Shown: positions 33,367 to 43,925 of the stretch, piece by piece
How the letters are laid out: every line of letters starts with the position of its first letter
How positions within the stretch are numbered: the stretch's first letter is position 1
NCBI GenBank assembly: GCA_028868995.1
Contig: JAGWTH010000018.1
Coordinates: 1 to 64,000, forward strand
Length of the DNA stretch: 64,000 nucleotides
Reading direction: 5' to 3'
Source: Burkholderiales bacterium
GTDB taxonomy: Bacteria > Pseudomonadota > Gammaproteobacteria > Burkholderiales > Burkholderiaceae_C
The notes under the pieces: generated by a model
Seen by the model: only the letters and a program-made list of their open reading frames with translations
Databases searched by the model: none
What the model was told of the DNA's origin: nothing
Translations under genes and position numbers: made by a program

Positions 33367-34185
33367 ATGACCGATCCCGACCCGAGCGCGCTGGTCGAAT
33401 GCCGCAACCTGAGCTTCGGCTACGACGCGCGGCGTATCCTCGATGACGTGAGCTTCACCGTGCCCCGGGGCAAGGTGACGGCGCTCATGGGCGCGTCCGG
33501 CGGCGGCAAGACCACGGTGCTGCGCCTGATCGGCGGCCAGGTGCGGCCCCGTTCCGGCGAACTGCTGTTCGACGGCCAGAGCATTCCCGCGCTGGACCGC
33601 GGGGGCCTGTACCGCATGCGCCGCCGCATGGGCATGCTGTTCCAGTTCGGCGCCCTGTTCACCGACCTGTCGGTGTTCGACAACGTGGCTTTCCCGCTGC
33701 GCGAGCACGCCGGCCTGCCGGAGAACCTGGTGCGCGACATCGTGCTGATGAAGCTCAACGCCGTGGGCCTGCGGGGCGCGCGCGACCTGATGCCCAGCGA
33801 CCTGTCCGGCGGCATGTCCCGGCGCGTGGCGCTGGCGCGCGCGATCGCGCTCGATCCGGACCTCGTGATGTACGACGAGCCTTTCGCCGGCCTGGACCCG
33901 ATCTCGCTGGGCACCGCGGCCCACCTGATCCGCCAGCTCAACGACACCCTGGGCATCACCAGCGTCGTCGTCTCGCACGACCTGGAGGAGACCTTCCGCA
34001 TCGCCGACCACGTGATCGTGCTGGCCAACGGCCGCATCGCGGCGCAGGGCTCGCCCGACGAGGTGCGGCATTCCGACGACCCGCTGGTGCACCAGTTCGT
34101 GCACGCGCTGCCCGAAGGGCCGGTGCATTTCCATTACCCCGGCCCGACCGTCGCCGAGGATTTCAGCGAGGGGCTCGGCCGATGA
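33367..34185 (+). CDS. mlaF: phospholipid ABC transporter ATP-binding protein MlaF
   Basis: MlaF is the ATPase of the MlaFEDB complex that moves phospholipids between membranes to keep outer-membrane asymmetry. The 272-residue protein has Walker A GASGGGKT (42-49), the ABC signature LSGGMSRR, Walker B LVMYDEPF, and the H-loop VSHDLEE. It starts the mla operon and overlaps mlaE by ATGA. Confidence 0.95.
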   Translation: MTDPDPSALVECRNLSFGYDARRILDDVSFTVPRGKVTALMGASGGGKTTVLRLIGGQVRPRSGELLFDGQSIPALDRGGLYRMRRRMGMLFQFGALFTDLSVFDNVAFPLREHAGLPENLVRDIVLMKLNAVGLRGARDLMPSDLSGGMSRRVALARAIALDPDLVMYDEPFAGLDPISLGTAAHLIRQLNDTLGITSVVVSHDLEETFRIADHVIVLANGRIAAQGSPDEVRHSDDPLVHQFVHALPEGPVHFHYPGPTVAEDFSEGLGR

Positions 34186-34964
34186 GCTGGTGGCGACCTT
34201 CCGACGTCGGCTTCGCCGTGCGCAGCAAGCTGGTGGATATGGGCCGATCCGCCCGGCTGCTGGTGCGCCTGGTGCTCCTGGCCGGCCAGACCTTCTCGCG
34301 CCCCCGGCTGGTGCGCGACCAGGTGCACTTCCTGGGCAACTACTCGCTGGCCATCATCGGCGTGTCCGGCCTGTTCGTGGGCTTCGTGCTGGCGCTGCAG
34401 GGGTATTACATCCTGCAGCGTTACGGCTCCTCGGAGGCTCTGGGCTTGATGGTGGCCCTGAGCCTGGTGCGCGAGCTGGGACCGGTGGTCACGGCACTCC
34501 TGTTCGCAGGCCGGGCCGGTACCTCGCTGACCGCCGAGATCGGCCTGATGAAGGCCGGCGAGCAGCTTTCGGCCATGGAGATGATGGCCGTGGACCCGGT
34601 GCAGCGCATCCTGGCGCCGCGTTTCTGGGGCGGGGTGATCACCATGCCCCTGCTGGCGGCCGTGTTCAACGCGGTCGGCATCATCGGCGGCTGGATGGTC
34701 GGCGTGCTGATGATCGGCGTGGACCCGGGGGCCTTCTGGAGCCAGATGCAAGGCGGCGTGGACGTGTTCAAGGACGTGGGCAACGGCGTGATCAAGAGCG
34801 TGGTGTTCGGTGTGGCCGTCACCTTCATCGCCGTGCTCCAGGGCTACGAGGCGCGGGCGACGCCCGAGGGCGTTTCGCGCGCCACGACGCGGACCGTGGT
34901 GATGGCATCGCTGGCCGTGCTGGGCCTGGATTTCGTGCTGACGGCGATGATGTTCAGCATATGA
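34182..34964 (+). CDS. mlaE: phospholipid ABC transporter permease MlaE
   Basis: MlaE is the membrane permease of the phospholipid transporter. The 260-residue protein has five to six membrane segments, the conserved [16 protein letters not shown] and [17 protein letters not shown] motifs, and the coupling-helix region MEMMAVDP. It is followed by a 147-base gap containing a structured repeat before mlaD, instead of the usual tight junction. Confidence 0.95.
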   Translation: MSWWRPSDVGFAVRSKLVDMGRSARLLVRLVLLAGQTFSRPRLVRDQVHFLGNYSLAIIGVSGLFVGFVLALQGYYILQRYGSSEALGLMVALSLVRELGPVVTALLFAGRAGTSLTAEIGLMKAGEQLSAMEMMAVDPVQRILAPRFWGGVITMPLLAAVFNAVGIIGGWMVGVLMIGVDPGAFWSQMQGGVDVFKDVGNGVIKSVVFGVAVTFIAVLQGYEARATPEGVSRATTRTVVMASLAVLGLDFVLTAMMFSI

Positions 34965-34968
34965 AAGG

Positions 34969-35049
34969 CCCACCCCCGAAGCGGCCTGCGGCCGCCTCCC
35001 CCTCGAGGGGGCGCCCCCAGCGGCCCGGCAAAGCCGGTTCCGCGGCGGC
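34969..35049 (+). repeat. three-hairpin intergenic repeat, copy 1 (mlaE/mlaD gap)
   Basis: This 81-base repeat has three consecutive stems: GCGGCC-tgc-GGCCGC, the palindrome CCCCCTCGAGGGGG, and CCGGC-aaa-GCCGG. A close copy of 79 bases lies at 39177-39255. Such CCCCCTCGAGGGGG repeats are common between genes in Comamonadaceae. It could act as a transcript stabiliser or partial terminator inside the mla operon; this is inference. Confidence 0.8.
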
Positions 35050-35111
35050 ACTGGATGAGGCCGCGGGGCGGCGCATGCAGTGCCCGGAAGCAACAACGTG
35101 GAGATCTTGAT

Positions 35112-35594
35112 ATGGAGCGCAACAAGAACGACGTCTGGGTGGGGCTGTTCGTCCTCATTGGCGCCGCCGCGCTGGTGTTCCTGGCCCTGCAGGCGGCCAA
35201 CCTGCTGACGCTGAGCTTCCAGCCGACCTACCGGCTGCACGCGCGGTTCGACAATATCGGCGGGCTCAAGCCCAAGGCCGCGGTCAAGAGCGCCGGCGTG
35301 GTCGTCGGGCGTGTGGAATCCATCACGTTCGACGACAAGACCTTCCAGGCGAACGTGACACTGGCCCTGGAAAGCAGGTATCTATTCCCCAAGGACAGTT
35401 CGCTGAAGATCCTCACAAGTGGCCTGCTGGGCGAGCAGTACGTGGGGGTCGAGGCGGGCGCCGACGACAAGAACCTCGCCGCGGGCGACACGATCACCAA
35501 CACGCAATCGGCGGTGGTGCTGGAAAACCTGATCGGGCAATTCCTCTACAACAAGGCGGCGGAAGGACCGACTCCCGCCGCGGACAAGAAATGA
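35112..35594 (+). CDS. mlaD: phospholipid transport MCE-domain protein MlaD
   Basis: MlaD is the MCE-domain subunit that forms a hexameric lipid channel on the periplasmic side. The 160-residue protein has one N-terminal membrane segment (about residues 10-31) and an MCE domain (YRLHARFDNIGGLKPKAAVKS, then GLLGEQYVGVEAG). The ATG at 35112 is chosen over an in-frame upstream ATG at 35055 because the latter starts inside the intergenic repeat region and adds a non-homologous tail. It overlaps mlaA by ATGA. Confidence 0.94.
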   Translation: MERNKNDVWVGLFVLIGAAALVFLALQAANLLTLSFQPTYRLHARFDNIGGLKPKAAVKSAGVVVGRVESITFDDKTFQANVTLALESRYLFPKDSSLKILTSGLLGEQYVGVEAGADDKNLAAGDTITNTQSAVVLENLIGQFLYNKAAEGPTPAADKK

Positions 35595-36400
35595 AAAATC
35601 CAAGCCGTCCGGTGACCCGGTTCGTCACCGGGACCCTGGTGGCTTCCGCGCTGGGCCTGCTGGCCGGCTGTGCGACCGTGGCCCAGCCGAGTCCGCAGGA
35701 TCCGTGGGAGTCGCTCAACCGCGGCACCTTCGCCTTCAACGACAACCTGGACAAGGCCGTCGTGAAGCCGGTGGCCGTCCTGTACCGTGACCATGTGCCC
35801 CCGCTGGTGCGCACCGGCGTGTCCAATTTCTTCGGCAACCTGGGCGATGCCTGGTCGGCTGTCAACGCGCTGCTGCAGTTCCACCTGCAGGACGCCGAGG
35901 AGAACCTGGCGCGCTTCCAGCTCAACACCATGTTCGGGCTGTTCGGCATCTTCGACCCGGCGAGCGACCTCAACATCGAGCGGCACCGCGAGGACTTCGG
36001 CCAGACCCTGGGCCGCTGGGGCATGCCCACCGGCCCCTACCTGGTGCTGCCCCTGCTCGGTCCGTCCACGCTGCGCGACACGGCCGCCCTTCCGGTGGAT
36101 TCGCACTTCGACCTCCTGTCGGGCGTCCGACCGGTCACCGCGCGCAACGCGACCTACGTGCTGCACGGAATCGACACCCGCGCGAACCTGCTGCGCGTCA
36201 GCGACGTGCTGGAGGAGGCCGCGCTGGACAAGTACTCCTTCGTGCGCGACGCCTACCTGCAGCGCCGGCAGTCCGAGGTGAACGGACACGTGAGCGGGGG
36301 GCGCCTGCCGCCGTCCGACTCGGGCGATGGCCAGATTCCCGAGGAGCCGGAGGACGCGCCCGCGCCGGCCGGACAACCGGGGGGCGCCCCGGCGCGTTGA
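35591..36400 (+). CDS. mlaA: outer-membrane lipoprotein MlaA (VacJ)
   Basis: MlaA sits in the outer membrane with porins and removes mislocalised phospholipids from the outer leaflet, handing them to MlaC. The 269-residue protein has a lipoprotein signal with lipobox LAGC (C27). It then has the VacJ domain with DPWESLNRGTFAFND and RTLGRWG-like segments (GQTLGRWGMPTGPYLVLPLLG). The C-terminal 35 residues are low-complexity Pro/Ala/Glu. It overlaps mlaD. Confidence 0.94.
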   Translation: MKNPSRPVTRFVTGTLVASALGLLAGCATVAQPSPQDPWESLNRGTFAFNDNLDKAVVKPVAVLYRDHVPPLVRTGVSNFFGNLGDAWSAVNALLQFHLQDAEENLARFQLNTMFGLFGIFDPASDLNIERHREDFGQTLGRWGMPTGPYLVLPLLGPSTLRDTAALPVDSHFDLLSGVRPVTARNATYVLHGIDTRANLLRVSDVLEEAALDKYSFVRDAYLQRRQSEVNGHVSGGRLPPSDSGDGQIPEEPEDAPAPAGQPGGAPAR

Positions 36401-36506
36401 AACCCCGTTGCAGGCTGTTGCCTTGACGGGCGGGGCGGCCTGAACCGTGACACACTGGAAAGTTCCAATCAGGAACCCGGGCCCCGGCCCGGCAGAAAGG
36501 AAAGAG

Positions 36507-37166
36507 ATGAATCGACGTACCCTGGGCCGCCTCGCAGCCGCCGTGATCGCCACCGGCTTCCTCGCCGGGTGGGTGCCGATGGCGCAGGCCGCCGACGAGG
36601 CCCCCGATGCCTTCATCCAGCGGCTGTCCGAAGACGTGCTGAACACGATCAAGACGGACAGCAAGCTGAAGTCCGGCGACATCGACTACATCATGTCCGT
36701 GGTCGACGCCAAGATCATGCCCAACGTGGACTTCCGGCGCATGACGGCTGCCGCCGTGGGCCCGGCCTGGCGCCAGGCGACGCCGGAACAGCGCCAGCGC
36801 CTGCAGGACGAGTTCAAGCTGCTGCTGGTGCGCACCTACGCGGGCGCGCTGTCGCAGGTCAAGGACGAGACCATCAGCATGAAGCCGCTGCGCGCCGCGC
36901 CGGGCGACACCGACGTGGTCGTGCGCAGCGAGATCCGCGGCCGCGGCGACCCGATCCAGCTGGAGTACCGGCTGGAGAAGTCGCCCACCGGCTGGAAGAT
37001 CTACAACCTCAACGTGCTGGGCGTCTGGCTGGTGGAGACCTACCGCACCCAGTTCGCGCAGGAGGTCAATGCCAAGGGCATCGACGGCCTGATCGCGGCG
37101 CTGGCCGAGCGCAACAAGGCCAACGTGCAGGGCGGGAGCACGGGCGCCACCGCCAGGAAGGGCTGA
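36507..37166 (+). CDS. mlaC: periplasmic phospholipid-binding protein MlaC
   Basis: MlaC (Ttg2D/tolerance family) shuttles phospholipids across the periplasm between MlaA and MlaFEDB. The 219-residue product has a signal peptide (about residues 1-28, ending AQA), followed by a typical MlaC domain with MPNVDFRRMTAAAVGPAWRQAT and YRLEKSPTGWKIYNLNVLGVWLV. The ATG at 36507 follows an AAAGGAAAGAG ribosome site, so it is preferred to the upstream in-frame ATG at 36447. Confidence 0.94.
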   Translation: MNRRTLGRLAAAVIATGFLAGWVPMAQAADEAPDAFIQRLSEDVLNTIKTDSKLKSGDIDYIMSVVDAKIMPNVDFRRMTAAAVGPAWRQATPEQRQRLQDEFKLLLVRTYAGALSQVKDETISMKPLRAAPGDTDVVVRSEIRGRGDPIQLEYRLEKSPTGWKIYNLNVLGVWLVETYRTQFAQEVNAKGIDGLIAALAERNKANVQGGSTGATARKG

Positions 37167-37170
37167 CCCG

Positions 37171-37452
37171 GTGCTGGTGCTGCCCGCCGAACTGACGCAC
37201 GCCCAGGCCACCGCCTGCTGCCGCATGCTGGCGCAGGCATTGCGGTCCGAACCGGGCCCGGTGGCGGTCGCCGACGCGTCGGCGCTGCGCCAGTTCGATT
37301 CCTCGGCGCTGGCCGTGCTGCTGGAATGCCGGCGCGAGGCGCTGGCACTCGGCAAGGGCTTCGCGGTGAGCCAGCTGCACCCGCGCCTGCGGGGGCTGGC
37401 GACGCTGTACGGCGTCGCCGACCTGCTCCCCGAGGCCGCCGCGGCCGCCTGA
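37171..37452 (+). CDS. mlaB: STAS-domain protein MlaB
   Basis: MlaB is the cytoplasmic STAS-domain subunit that binds MlaF and stabilises the transporter. The 93-residue protein begins at a GTG 4 bases after mlaC and contains the STAS core ADASALRQFDSSALAVLLECRREA, with the Ser-Ser near the expected phosphorylatable position. It completes the mlaFEDACB order typical of Betaproteobacteria. Confidence 0.88.
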   Translation: MLVLPAELTHAQATACCRMLAQALRSEPGPVAVADASALRQFDSSALAVLLECRREALALGKGFAVSQLHPRLRGLATLYGVADLLPEAAAAA

Positions 37453-37485
37453 TCCCCCCACGGCACGCGGGAAGAGCCCGGCGGC

Positions 37486-37491
37486 TAAAAT
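37486..37491 (+). promoter_or_regulatory. TAAAAT -10 box very close to the ABC exporter start
   Basis: TAAAAT lies only 12 bases before the ATG at 37504. If it is a real -10 box, the transcript would start within about six bases of the ATG and be nearly leaderless. GGCGGG in between could act as a weak ribosome site on read-through transcripts from mlaB. Confidence 0.4.
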
Positions 37492-37503
37492 GGCGGGTTG
37501 CCC

Positions 37504-38424
37504 ATGCCCGCAGTCTCCTTCCAGTCCGTCTCCAAGACCTACCACACCGCGCGAGGCGGCTTCCAGGCCCTGGCCGGCGTCAGCTTCGACATCGAGGAGG
37601 GCGAGTTCTTCGGCCTGCTCGGTCCGAACGGGGCGGGCAAGACCACCCTGATCAGCATCCTGGCCGGCCTTGCGCGCCCCACCTCGGGCCGCGTGCTGGT
37701 GCAGGGGCACGACGTCCAGCGGGACTTCGCGCAGGCGCGGCGCGCCCTGGGCGTGGTGCCCCAGGAGCTGGTGTTCGATCCCTTCTTCACGGTGCGCGAG
37801 GCGCTGCGCATCCAGTCCGGCTACTTCGGCGTGAAGAACAACGATGCCTGGATCGACGAGCTGCTGGCCAGCCTGGGGCTGGAGGACAAGGCCGGCTCCA
37901 ACATGCGCCAGCTGTCCGGCGGCATGAAGCGCCGCGTGCTGGTGGCCCAGGCCCTGGTGCACCGCCCGCCCGTCATCGTGCTGGACGAACCCACGGCCGG
38001 CGTGGACGTGGAGCTGCGCCAGACCCTGTGGCAGTTCATCGCCCGGCTCAATCGCGAAGGCCACACCGTGCTGCTGACCACCCACTACCTCGAGGAGGCC
38101 GAGGCCCTGTGCAGCCGCATCGCCATGCTGCAGGCGGGCAAGGTGGTCGCGTTGGAGCGCACCAGCGACCTGCTGCGGGCGGCCTCCAGCAACGTGCTGC
38201 GCTTCAAGGTCGACGGCGCGCTGCCGCCCGCCTTCGAGGGCAAGGCGCGCGTCACCGGCCGCATCGTGCAGCTGCCCGCGCGCGACGCCCACGAGATCGA
38301 GCAGCACCTGGCCGCCATCCGCGAGGCGGGCCTGCAGGTGGAGGACGTGGAGATCCGCAAGCCGGACCTGGAGGACGTGTTCCTCGACGTCATGGCCGCC
38401 GGGCGGGAAGGGGCGTCGGCATGA
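37504..38424 (+). CDS. ABC-2 exporter ATP-binding protein, YadG-like
   Basis: This 306-residue ABC ATPase of the drug/polysaccharide exporter class has Walker A GPNGAGKT (40-47), signature LSGGMKRR, Walker B VIVLDEPTAGVD and an H-loop LLTTHYLEEAE. A C-terminal accessory domain of about 80 residues follows, as in YadG/NatA types. It pairs with the permease downstream by ATGA overlap. Substrate unknown. An in-frame TTG lies six bases upstream of the chosen ATG. Confidence 0.88.
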   Translation: MPAVSFQSVSKTYHTARGGFQALAGVSFDIEEGEFFGLLGPNGAGKTTLISILAGLARPTSGRVLVQGHDVQRDFAQARRALGVVPQELVFDPFFTVREALRIQSGYFGVKNNDAWIDELLASLGLEDKAGSNMRQLSGGMKRRVLVAQALVHRPPVIVLDEPTAGVDVELRQTLWQFIARLNREGHTVLLTTHYLEEAEALCSRIAMLQAGKVVALERTSDLLRAASSNVLRFKVDGALPPAFEGKARVTGRIVQLPARDAHEIEQHLAAIREAGLQVEDVEIRKPDLEDVFLDVMAAGREGASA

Positions 38425-39176
38425 CCGGCTGGCAGGCCCTGCTGTACAAGGAGGTGCTGCGCTTCTGGAAGGTCGGCTTCCAGACGGTGGCCGCGCCGGT
38501 GCTCACCGCGTTGATGTACCTCCTGATCTTCGGCCACGTGCTGTCGGACCGCGTCAAGGTCTACGACCAGATCAGCTACACCGCCTTCCTGGTGCCCGGC
38601 CTGGTGATGATGAGCGTGCTGCAGAATTCCTTCGCCAACAGCTCCTCGTCCCTGATCCAGAGCAAGATCATGGGCAACCTGGTGTTCGTCCTGCTCACGC
38701 CGCTGTCGCACTGGAGCTGGTTCATCGCCTACGTGGGTTCCTCCGTCGCGCGCGGCCTGAGCGTGGGCCTGGGCGTGTTCCTGGTCACCGCCTGGTTCGC
38801 CCACATCAGCTTCGTGGCGCCGCTGTGGATCGTCGTGTTCGCCCTGCTGGGGGCGGGCATGCTGGGGGCCCTGGGGCTGATCGCGGGCCTGTGGGCCGAG
38901 AAGTTCGACCAGATGGCCGCCTTCCAGAACTTCATCATCATGCCGATGACCTTCCTGTCCGGCGTGTTCTATTCGATCCATTCGCTGCCGGAATTCTGGC
39001 AGCGCGTGTCGCACCTCAATCCCTTCTTCTACATGATCGACGGCTTCCGCTACGGCTTCTTCGGCGTGAGCGACGTGTCCCCCTGGGTCAGCCTGGGCAT
39101 CGTGGGCGGCGCCATGCTGGCCGTGAGCGCCGTCGCCGTGCACCTGCTGCGCATCGGCTACAAGATCAGAGGATGA
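38421..39176 (+). CDS. ABC-2 type permease, YadH-like
   Basis: This 251-residue membrane protein has six predicted membrane segments and the ABC-2 family pattern (GLVMMSVLQNSFANSSSSL, and the conserved FLSGVFYSIHSLPEFWQ before the last segments). It would form a heterotetrameric exporter with the preceding ATPase. Its position beside the mla genes suggests an envelope role, but this is only by association. It is followed immediately by the second copy of the three-hairpin repeat. Confidence 0.88.
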   Translation: MTGWQALLYKEVLRFWKVGFQTVAAPVLTALMYLLIFGHVLSDRVKVYDQISYTAFLVPGLVMMSVLQNSFANSSSSLIQSKIMGNLVFVLLTPLSHWSWFIAYVGSSVARGLSVGLGVFLVTAWFAHISFVAPLWIVVFALLGAGMLGALGLIAGLWAEKFDQMAAFQNFIIMPMTFLSGVFYSIHSLPEFWQRVSHLNPFFYMIDGFRYGFFGVSDVSPWVSLGIVGGAMLAVSAVAVHLLRIGYKIRG

Positions 39177-39255
39177 CCCACCCCCGAAGCGCCTGCGGCG
39201 CCTCCCCCTCGAGGGGGCGCCACCAGCGGCCCGGCCAAGCCGGCTCCGCGGTGGC
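39177..39255 (+). repeat. three-hairpin intergenic repeat, copy 2
   Basis: This 79-base copy of the repeat at 34969-35049 starts at the first base after the permease gene. Stems here are GCGCC-tgc-GGCGC, CCCCCTCGAGGGGG and CCGGC-caa-GCCGG. Relative to copy 1, one base is lost from each arm of the first stem, so pairing is preserved. Most other differences fall in loops or outside stems. Confidence 0.8.
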
Positions 39256-39278
39256 CCCCGGTAAGCCCCAAGCATGAA

Positions 39279-39521
39279 ATGACCGCCGACCAGCTCCGCT
39301 CCCTGATTGCCTCCGGCCTCGCCTGCGACCACATCGAGGTCGACGGCGACGGCCGCCACTGGTCGGCGGTGATCGTGTCGCCCGAATTCGCCGGCCTGCG
39401 GTCCGTCCAGCGGCACCAGCGTGTGTACGCGACGCTGGGTGCGAGAATGCACACGGACGAGGTGCACGCCCTGTCGATGCAGACTTTCACGCCTGCCGAG
39501 TGGGCGACCCGTTCGCACTGA
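39279..39521 (+). CDS. ibaG: BolA family protein, IbaG-like
   Basis: This 80-residue BolA-fold protein has the family helix-turn region ([37 protein letters not shown]) and a C-terminal [13 protein letters not shown]. In E. coli the equivalent gene ibaG sits between mlaB and murA. Here an ABC exporter pair lies between them, but the order is otherwise the same. BolA proteins work with monothiol glutaredoxins in Fe-S handling. The ATG at 39279 is 5 bases before murA's own leader region ends at 39527. Confidence 0.85.
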   Translation: MTADQLRSLIASGLACDHIEVDGDGRHWSAVIVSPEFAGLRSVQRHQRVYATLGARMHTDEVHALSMQTFTPAEWATRSH

Positions 39522-39526
39522 AACGC

Positions 39527-40788
<1,262 letters not shown>

Positions 40789-40792
<4 letters not shown>

Positions 40793-41454
40793 GCTCCGCC
40801 GACCGGCCCGCCCTGACCCTGGCCCTGTCCAAGGGCCGCATCTTCGACGAGACCCTGCCGCTGCTGAAGGCGGCCGGGATCGAGGTGCTGGAAGATCCGG
40901 AGAAGTCCCGCAAGCTGATCATCGGCACCACCGACCCCGGGCTGCAGGTGGTGCTGGTGCGCGCGACCGACGTGCCGACCTACGTGCAGTACGGCGGCGC
41001 CGACCTGGGCGTCACCGGCAAGGACACGCTGATCGAGCATGGCGGCCAGGGGCTGTACCAGCCGCTGGACCTGCAGATCGCCAAGTGCCGCGTGAGCGTC
41101 GCGGTGCGCGCCGACTTCGACTACGCCTTCGCCGTGCGCCAGGGCTCGCGCCTGAGGGTCGCCACCAAGTACGTGGCCATCGCCCGCGAGTTCTTCGCCG
41201 CCAAGGGCGTGCACGTGGACCTGATCAAGCTCTATGGCAGCATGGAGCTCGCGCCCCTCACCGGGCTGGCCGACGCCATCGTGGACCTGGTGTCCACCGG
41301 CAACACGCTCAAGGCCAACAACCTGGTGGAGGTGGAGCGCATCATGGACATCAGCTCGCGCCTGGTGGTGAACCAGGCGGCGCTGAAGCTGAAACAGGAA
41401 CCCATCCGCCACCTGATCGACGTGTTCTCCCGCACCGTCGAAGCCACGCAATGA
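40789..41454 (+). CDS. hisG: ATP phosphoribosyltransferase, short form
   Basis: HisG condenses ATP and PRPP in the first step of histidine synthesis. At 221 residues it is the short form, which needs the regulatory partner HisZ; no hisZ lies in the window. Motifs include [16 protein letters not shown] and the PRPP loop [16 protein letters not shown]. It starts the his operon, coupled to murA upstream and to hisD downstream by 4-base overlaps. Confidence 0.96.
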
Positions 41455-42767
41455 GCCTCACTGCCCGCCCCCTGCGCCTCGCCACCACCGATGCCGGCTT
41501 CGACGCCGCGCTGGCGGCGCGCCTGCACTGGTCGGCCGACACCGACGCCGGCATCGAGCAGACGGTGGGCGCCATCCTGGCCGACGTGCAGCGCCGGGGC
41601 GATGCGGCGGTGGTGGAGTACACCAACCGCTTCGACATGAAGGCCGGCTCCATGGCGGAGCTGCAGCTGCGCCGCGGCGAGCTGAAGGCGGCCTTCGAGG
41701 GCCTGCCGGCGAAGCAGCGCGCGGCGCTGGAGACCGCGGCGGCCCGGGTGCGGAGCTACCACGAGGCGCAGAAGAGGGCCAGCGGCGAGAGCTGGAGCTA
41801 CCGCGACGCCGACGGCACCCTGCTGGGCCAGAAGGTGACGCCGCTGGACCGCGTGGGCATCTACGTGCCCGGCGGCAAGGCGGCCTACCCGTCCTCGGTG
41901 CTGATGAACGCCATCCCGGCGCAGGTCGCCGGCGTCGGCGAGATCGTCATGGTGGTGCCGACGCCGCGCGGCGAGAAGAACCCGCTGGTGCTGGCGGCCG
42001 CCCACGTGGCCGGCGTGACCCGCGCCTTCACCATCGGCGGCGCCCAGGCCGTGGCGGCGCTGGCCTACGGCACCGAGACGGTGCCGCGCGTCGACAAGAT
42101 CACCGGACCGGGCAACGCCTACGTGGCCTCCGCCAAGCGGCGCGTGTTCGGCCAGGTGGGCATCGACATGATCGCCGGTCCCAGCGAGATCCTGGTGCTC
42201 GCCGACGGCAGCACGCCGGCCGACTGGGTGGCCATGGACCTGTTCTCGCAGGCCGAGCACGACGAGCTGGCACAGAGCATCCTGCTGTGCCCGGACGCGG
42301 GCTACATCGAGGCCGTGCAGGCCGCCATCGACCGCCTGCTGCCCGAGATGCCGCGCGCCGAGATCATCGCCAAGTCCCTCAACGGCCGCGGCGCGCTGAT
42401 CCACACGCGCGGCATGGAGGAGGCCTGCGAGATCAGCAACCGCATCGCGCCGGAGCACCTGGAGATCGCCAGCGCCGACCCGCACCGCTGGGAGCCGCTG
42501 CTGCGCCATGCCGGCGCCATCTTCCTGGGCGCCTACACCAGCGAGTCGCTGGGCGACTACTGCGCCGGCCCCAACCACGTCCTGCCCACCAGCACCACGG
42601 CGCGTTTTTCCAGCCCGCTGGGGGTGTACGACTTCCAGAAGCGCAGCAGCCTGATCGAGGTGAGCGAGGCCGGCGCCCAGGAGCTGGGCGTGGTCGCCGC
42701 CGAACTGGCTTACGGCGAGGGCTTGCAGGCGCATGCCCGGGCGGCGGAGTTCCGGCTCAAGCGTTAG
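41451..42767 (+). CDS. hisD: histidinol dehydrogenase
   Basis: HisD oxidises histidinol to histidine in two NAD-dependent steps with Zn. The 438-residue protein shows [20 protein letters not shown], the GPGNAYVA segment, AGPSEILV, the Zn-region [11 protein letters not shown], and the C-terminal GPNHVLPT with catalytic His. Length and order are normal. A 54-base gap with a GC hairpin separates it from hisC. Confidence 0.97.
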   Translation: MSLTARPLRLATTDAGFDAALAARLHWSADTDAGIEQTVGAILADVQRRGDAAVVEYTNRFDMKAGSMAELQLRRGELKAAFEGLPAKQRAALETAAARVRSYHEAQKRASGESWSYRDADGTLLGQKVTPLDRVGIYVPGGKAAYPSSVLMNAIPAQVAGVGEIVMVVPTPRGEKNPLVLAAAHVAGVTRAFTIGGAQAVAALAYGTETVPRVDKITGPGNAYVASAKRRVFGQVGIDMIAGPSEILVLADGSTPADWVAMDLFSQAEHDELAQSILLCPDAGYIEAVQAAIDRLLPEMPRAEIIAKSLNGRGALIHTRGMEEACEISNRIAPEHLEIASADPHRWEPLLRHAGAIFLGAYTSESLGDYCAGPNHVLPTSTTARFSSPLGVYDFQKRSSLIEVSEAGAQELGVVAAELAYGEGLQAHARAAEFRLKR

Positions 42768-42775
42768 TATTCGGT

Positions 42776-42793
42776 TGCGGCGGGTCCGCCGCA
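42776..42793 (+). promoter_or_regulatory. GC hairpin in the hisD/hisC gap
   Basis: TGCGGCGG and CCGCCGCA pair across a 2-base centre (effectively a 7-bp stem with 4-base loop), followed by CCCCCTTTTC. It resembles a weak intrinsic terminator or attenuator within the his operon. This is the only non-overlapping junction between hisG and hisH. Confidence 0.4.
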
Positions 42794-42821
42794 GCCCCCT
42801 TTTCATGAACCCGGCGTCCGC

Positions 42822-43925
42822 ATGGCGGACCACCTCCATCCCATTGCCATGAGCGCCTCCCTGGACCGACTGATCGCCACCCGCATCCGGCAGGACGTCC
42901 AGTCCATGCACGCCTATGCCGTCCAGGATGCCCGCGGCATGGTCAAGCTGGACGCGATGGAGAACCCCCACCGGCTGCCGCCGGCCTTGCAGCGCGAGCT
43001 GGGCGAGCGCCTGGCGGCCGTGGCGCTGAACCGCTACCCGGGCGAGCGCATCGAGGACCTGAAGCGGGCGCTGGCGAAGCACGCGCAGCTGCCGGAGGGT
43101 TTCGGCCTGATGCTGGGCAACGGCTCGGACGAACTCATCTCGCTGCTCGCCCTGGCCTGCGACGTGCCGGGCGCCGCCATCCTGGCGCCGCAGCCCGGCT
43201 TCGTCATGTACGCCATGAGCGCGCAGCTGCAGGGCCTGAAGTTCGTGGGCGTGGACCTGACGCCCGACTTCGAGCTGGACGAGCGGGCCATGCTGGACGC
43301 GATCGCCCTGCACCAGCCGGCCATCGTCTACCTGGCCTACCCGAACAACCCGACGGCCAACCTGTGGGACGACGCCACCCTCGAGAAGATCGTGGAAGCG
43401 GCGCCCGGCTTCGTGGTGATCGACGAGGCCTACCAGCCCTTCGCCAGCCGCAGCTACCTGGACCGGGTCGCGCGGCACCAGCACGTGCTGCTGATGCGCA
43501 CCATGAGCAAGTTCGGCCTGGCCGGCGTGCGCATCGGCTACATGATGGGCCCCGCGCGCCTGGTCGCCGAGGTGGACAAGGTGCGCCCGCCCTACAACGT
43601 GAGCGTGCTCAATGGCGAGGCCGCCCTGTTCGCCCTGGAGCACGAGGACGTGTTCGCCGCCCAGGCGGCAGAACTCAAGCGCGAGCGCGGCCACGTCCAG
43701 GCGGCCCTGAAGGAAATGGGCCTGAAGTCCTGGCCCAGCGACGCCAACATGATCCTGGTGCGGGTGCCCGACCCCGCCGCCAGCTTCGAGGGCATGAAGG
43801 CCCGCAAGGTGCTCGTCAAGAACGTTTCTAAAATGCACCCGTTGCTGGCCGGCTGCCTGCGCCTGACCGTCGGCACCGCCGACGAGAACGCCCAGATGCT
43901 CGCCGCCCTGCAGGCCACCCTATGA
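42822..43925 (+). CDS. hisC: histidinol-phosphate aminotransferase
   Basis: HisC transfers an amino group to imidazole-acetol phosphate using PLP. The 367-residue protein shows NPHRLPP near the N-terminus, [16 protein letters not shown], and the PLP lysine K230 in [13 protein letters not shown]. An alternative ATG at 42849 (MSASLDRL) is as likely as 42822. The later one overlaps the stop of a 15-codon reading frame (42805-42852) by ATGA, the same coupling style as elsewhere in this operon. It overlaps hisB downstream. Confidence 0.95.
   Translation: MADHLHPIAMSASLDRLIATRIRQDVQSMHAYAVQDARGMVKLDAMENPHRLPPALQRELGERLAAVALNRYPGERIEDLKRALAKHAQLPEGFGLMLGNGSDELISLLALACDVPGAAILAPQPGFVMYAMSAQLQGLKFVGVDLTPDFELDERAMLDAIALHQPAIVYLAYPNNPTANLWDDATLEKIVEAAPGFVVIDEAYQPFASRSYLDRVARHQHVLLMRTMSKFGLAGVRIGYMMGPARLVAEVDKVRPPYNVSVLNGEAALFALEHEDVFAAQAAELKRERGHVQAALKEMGLKSWPSDANMILVRVPDPAASFEGMKARKVLVKNVSKMHPLLAGCLRLTVGTADENAQMLAALQATL

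Noticed and set aside
41232-43838. Minus-strand open frame of over 860 codons across hisD and hisC
   Set aside because: It spans two unrelated real genes and their gap, with a composition typical of reverse-strand shadows.
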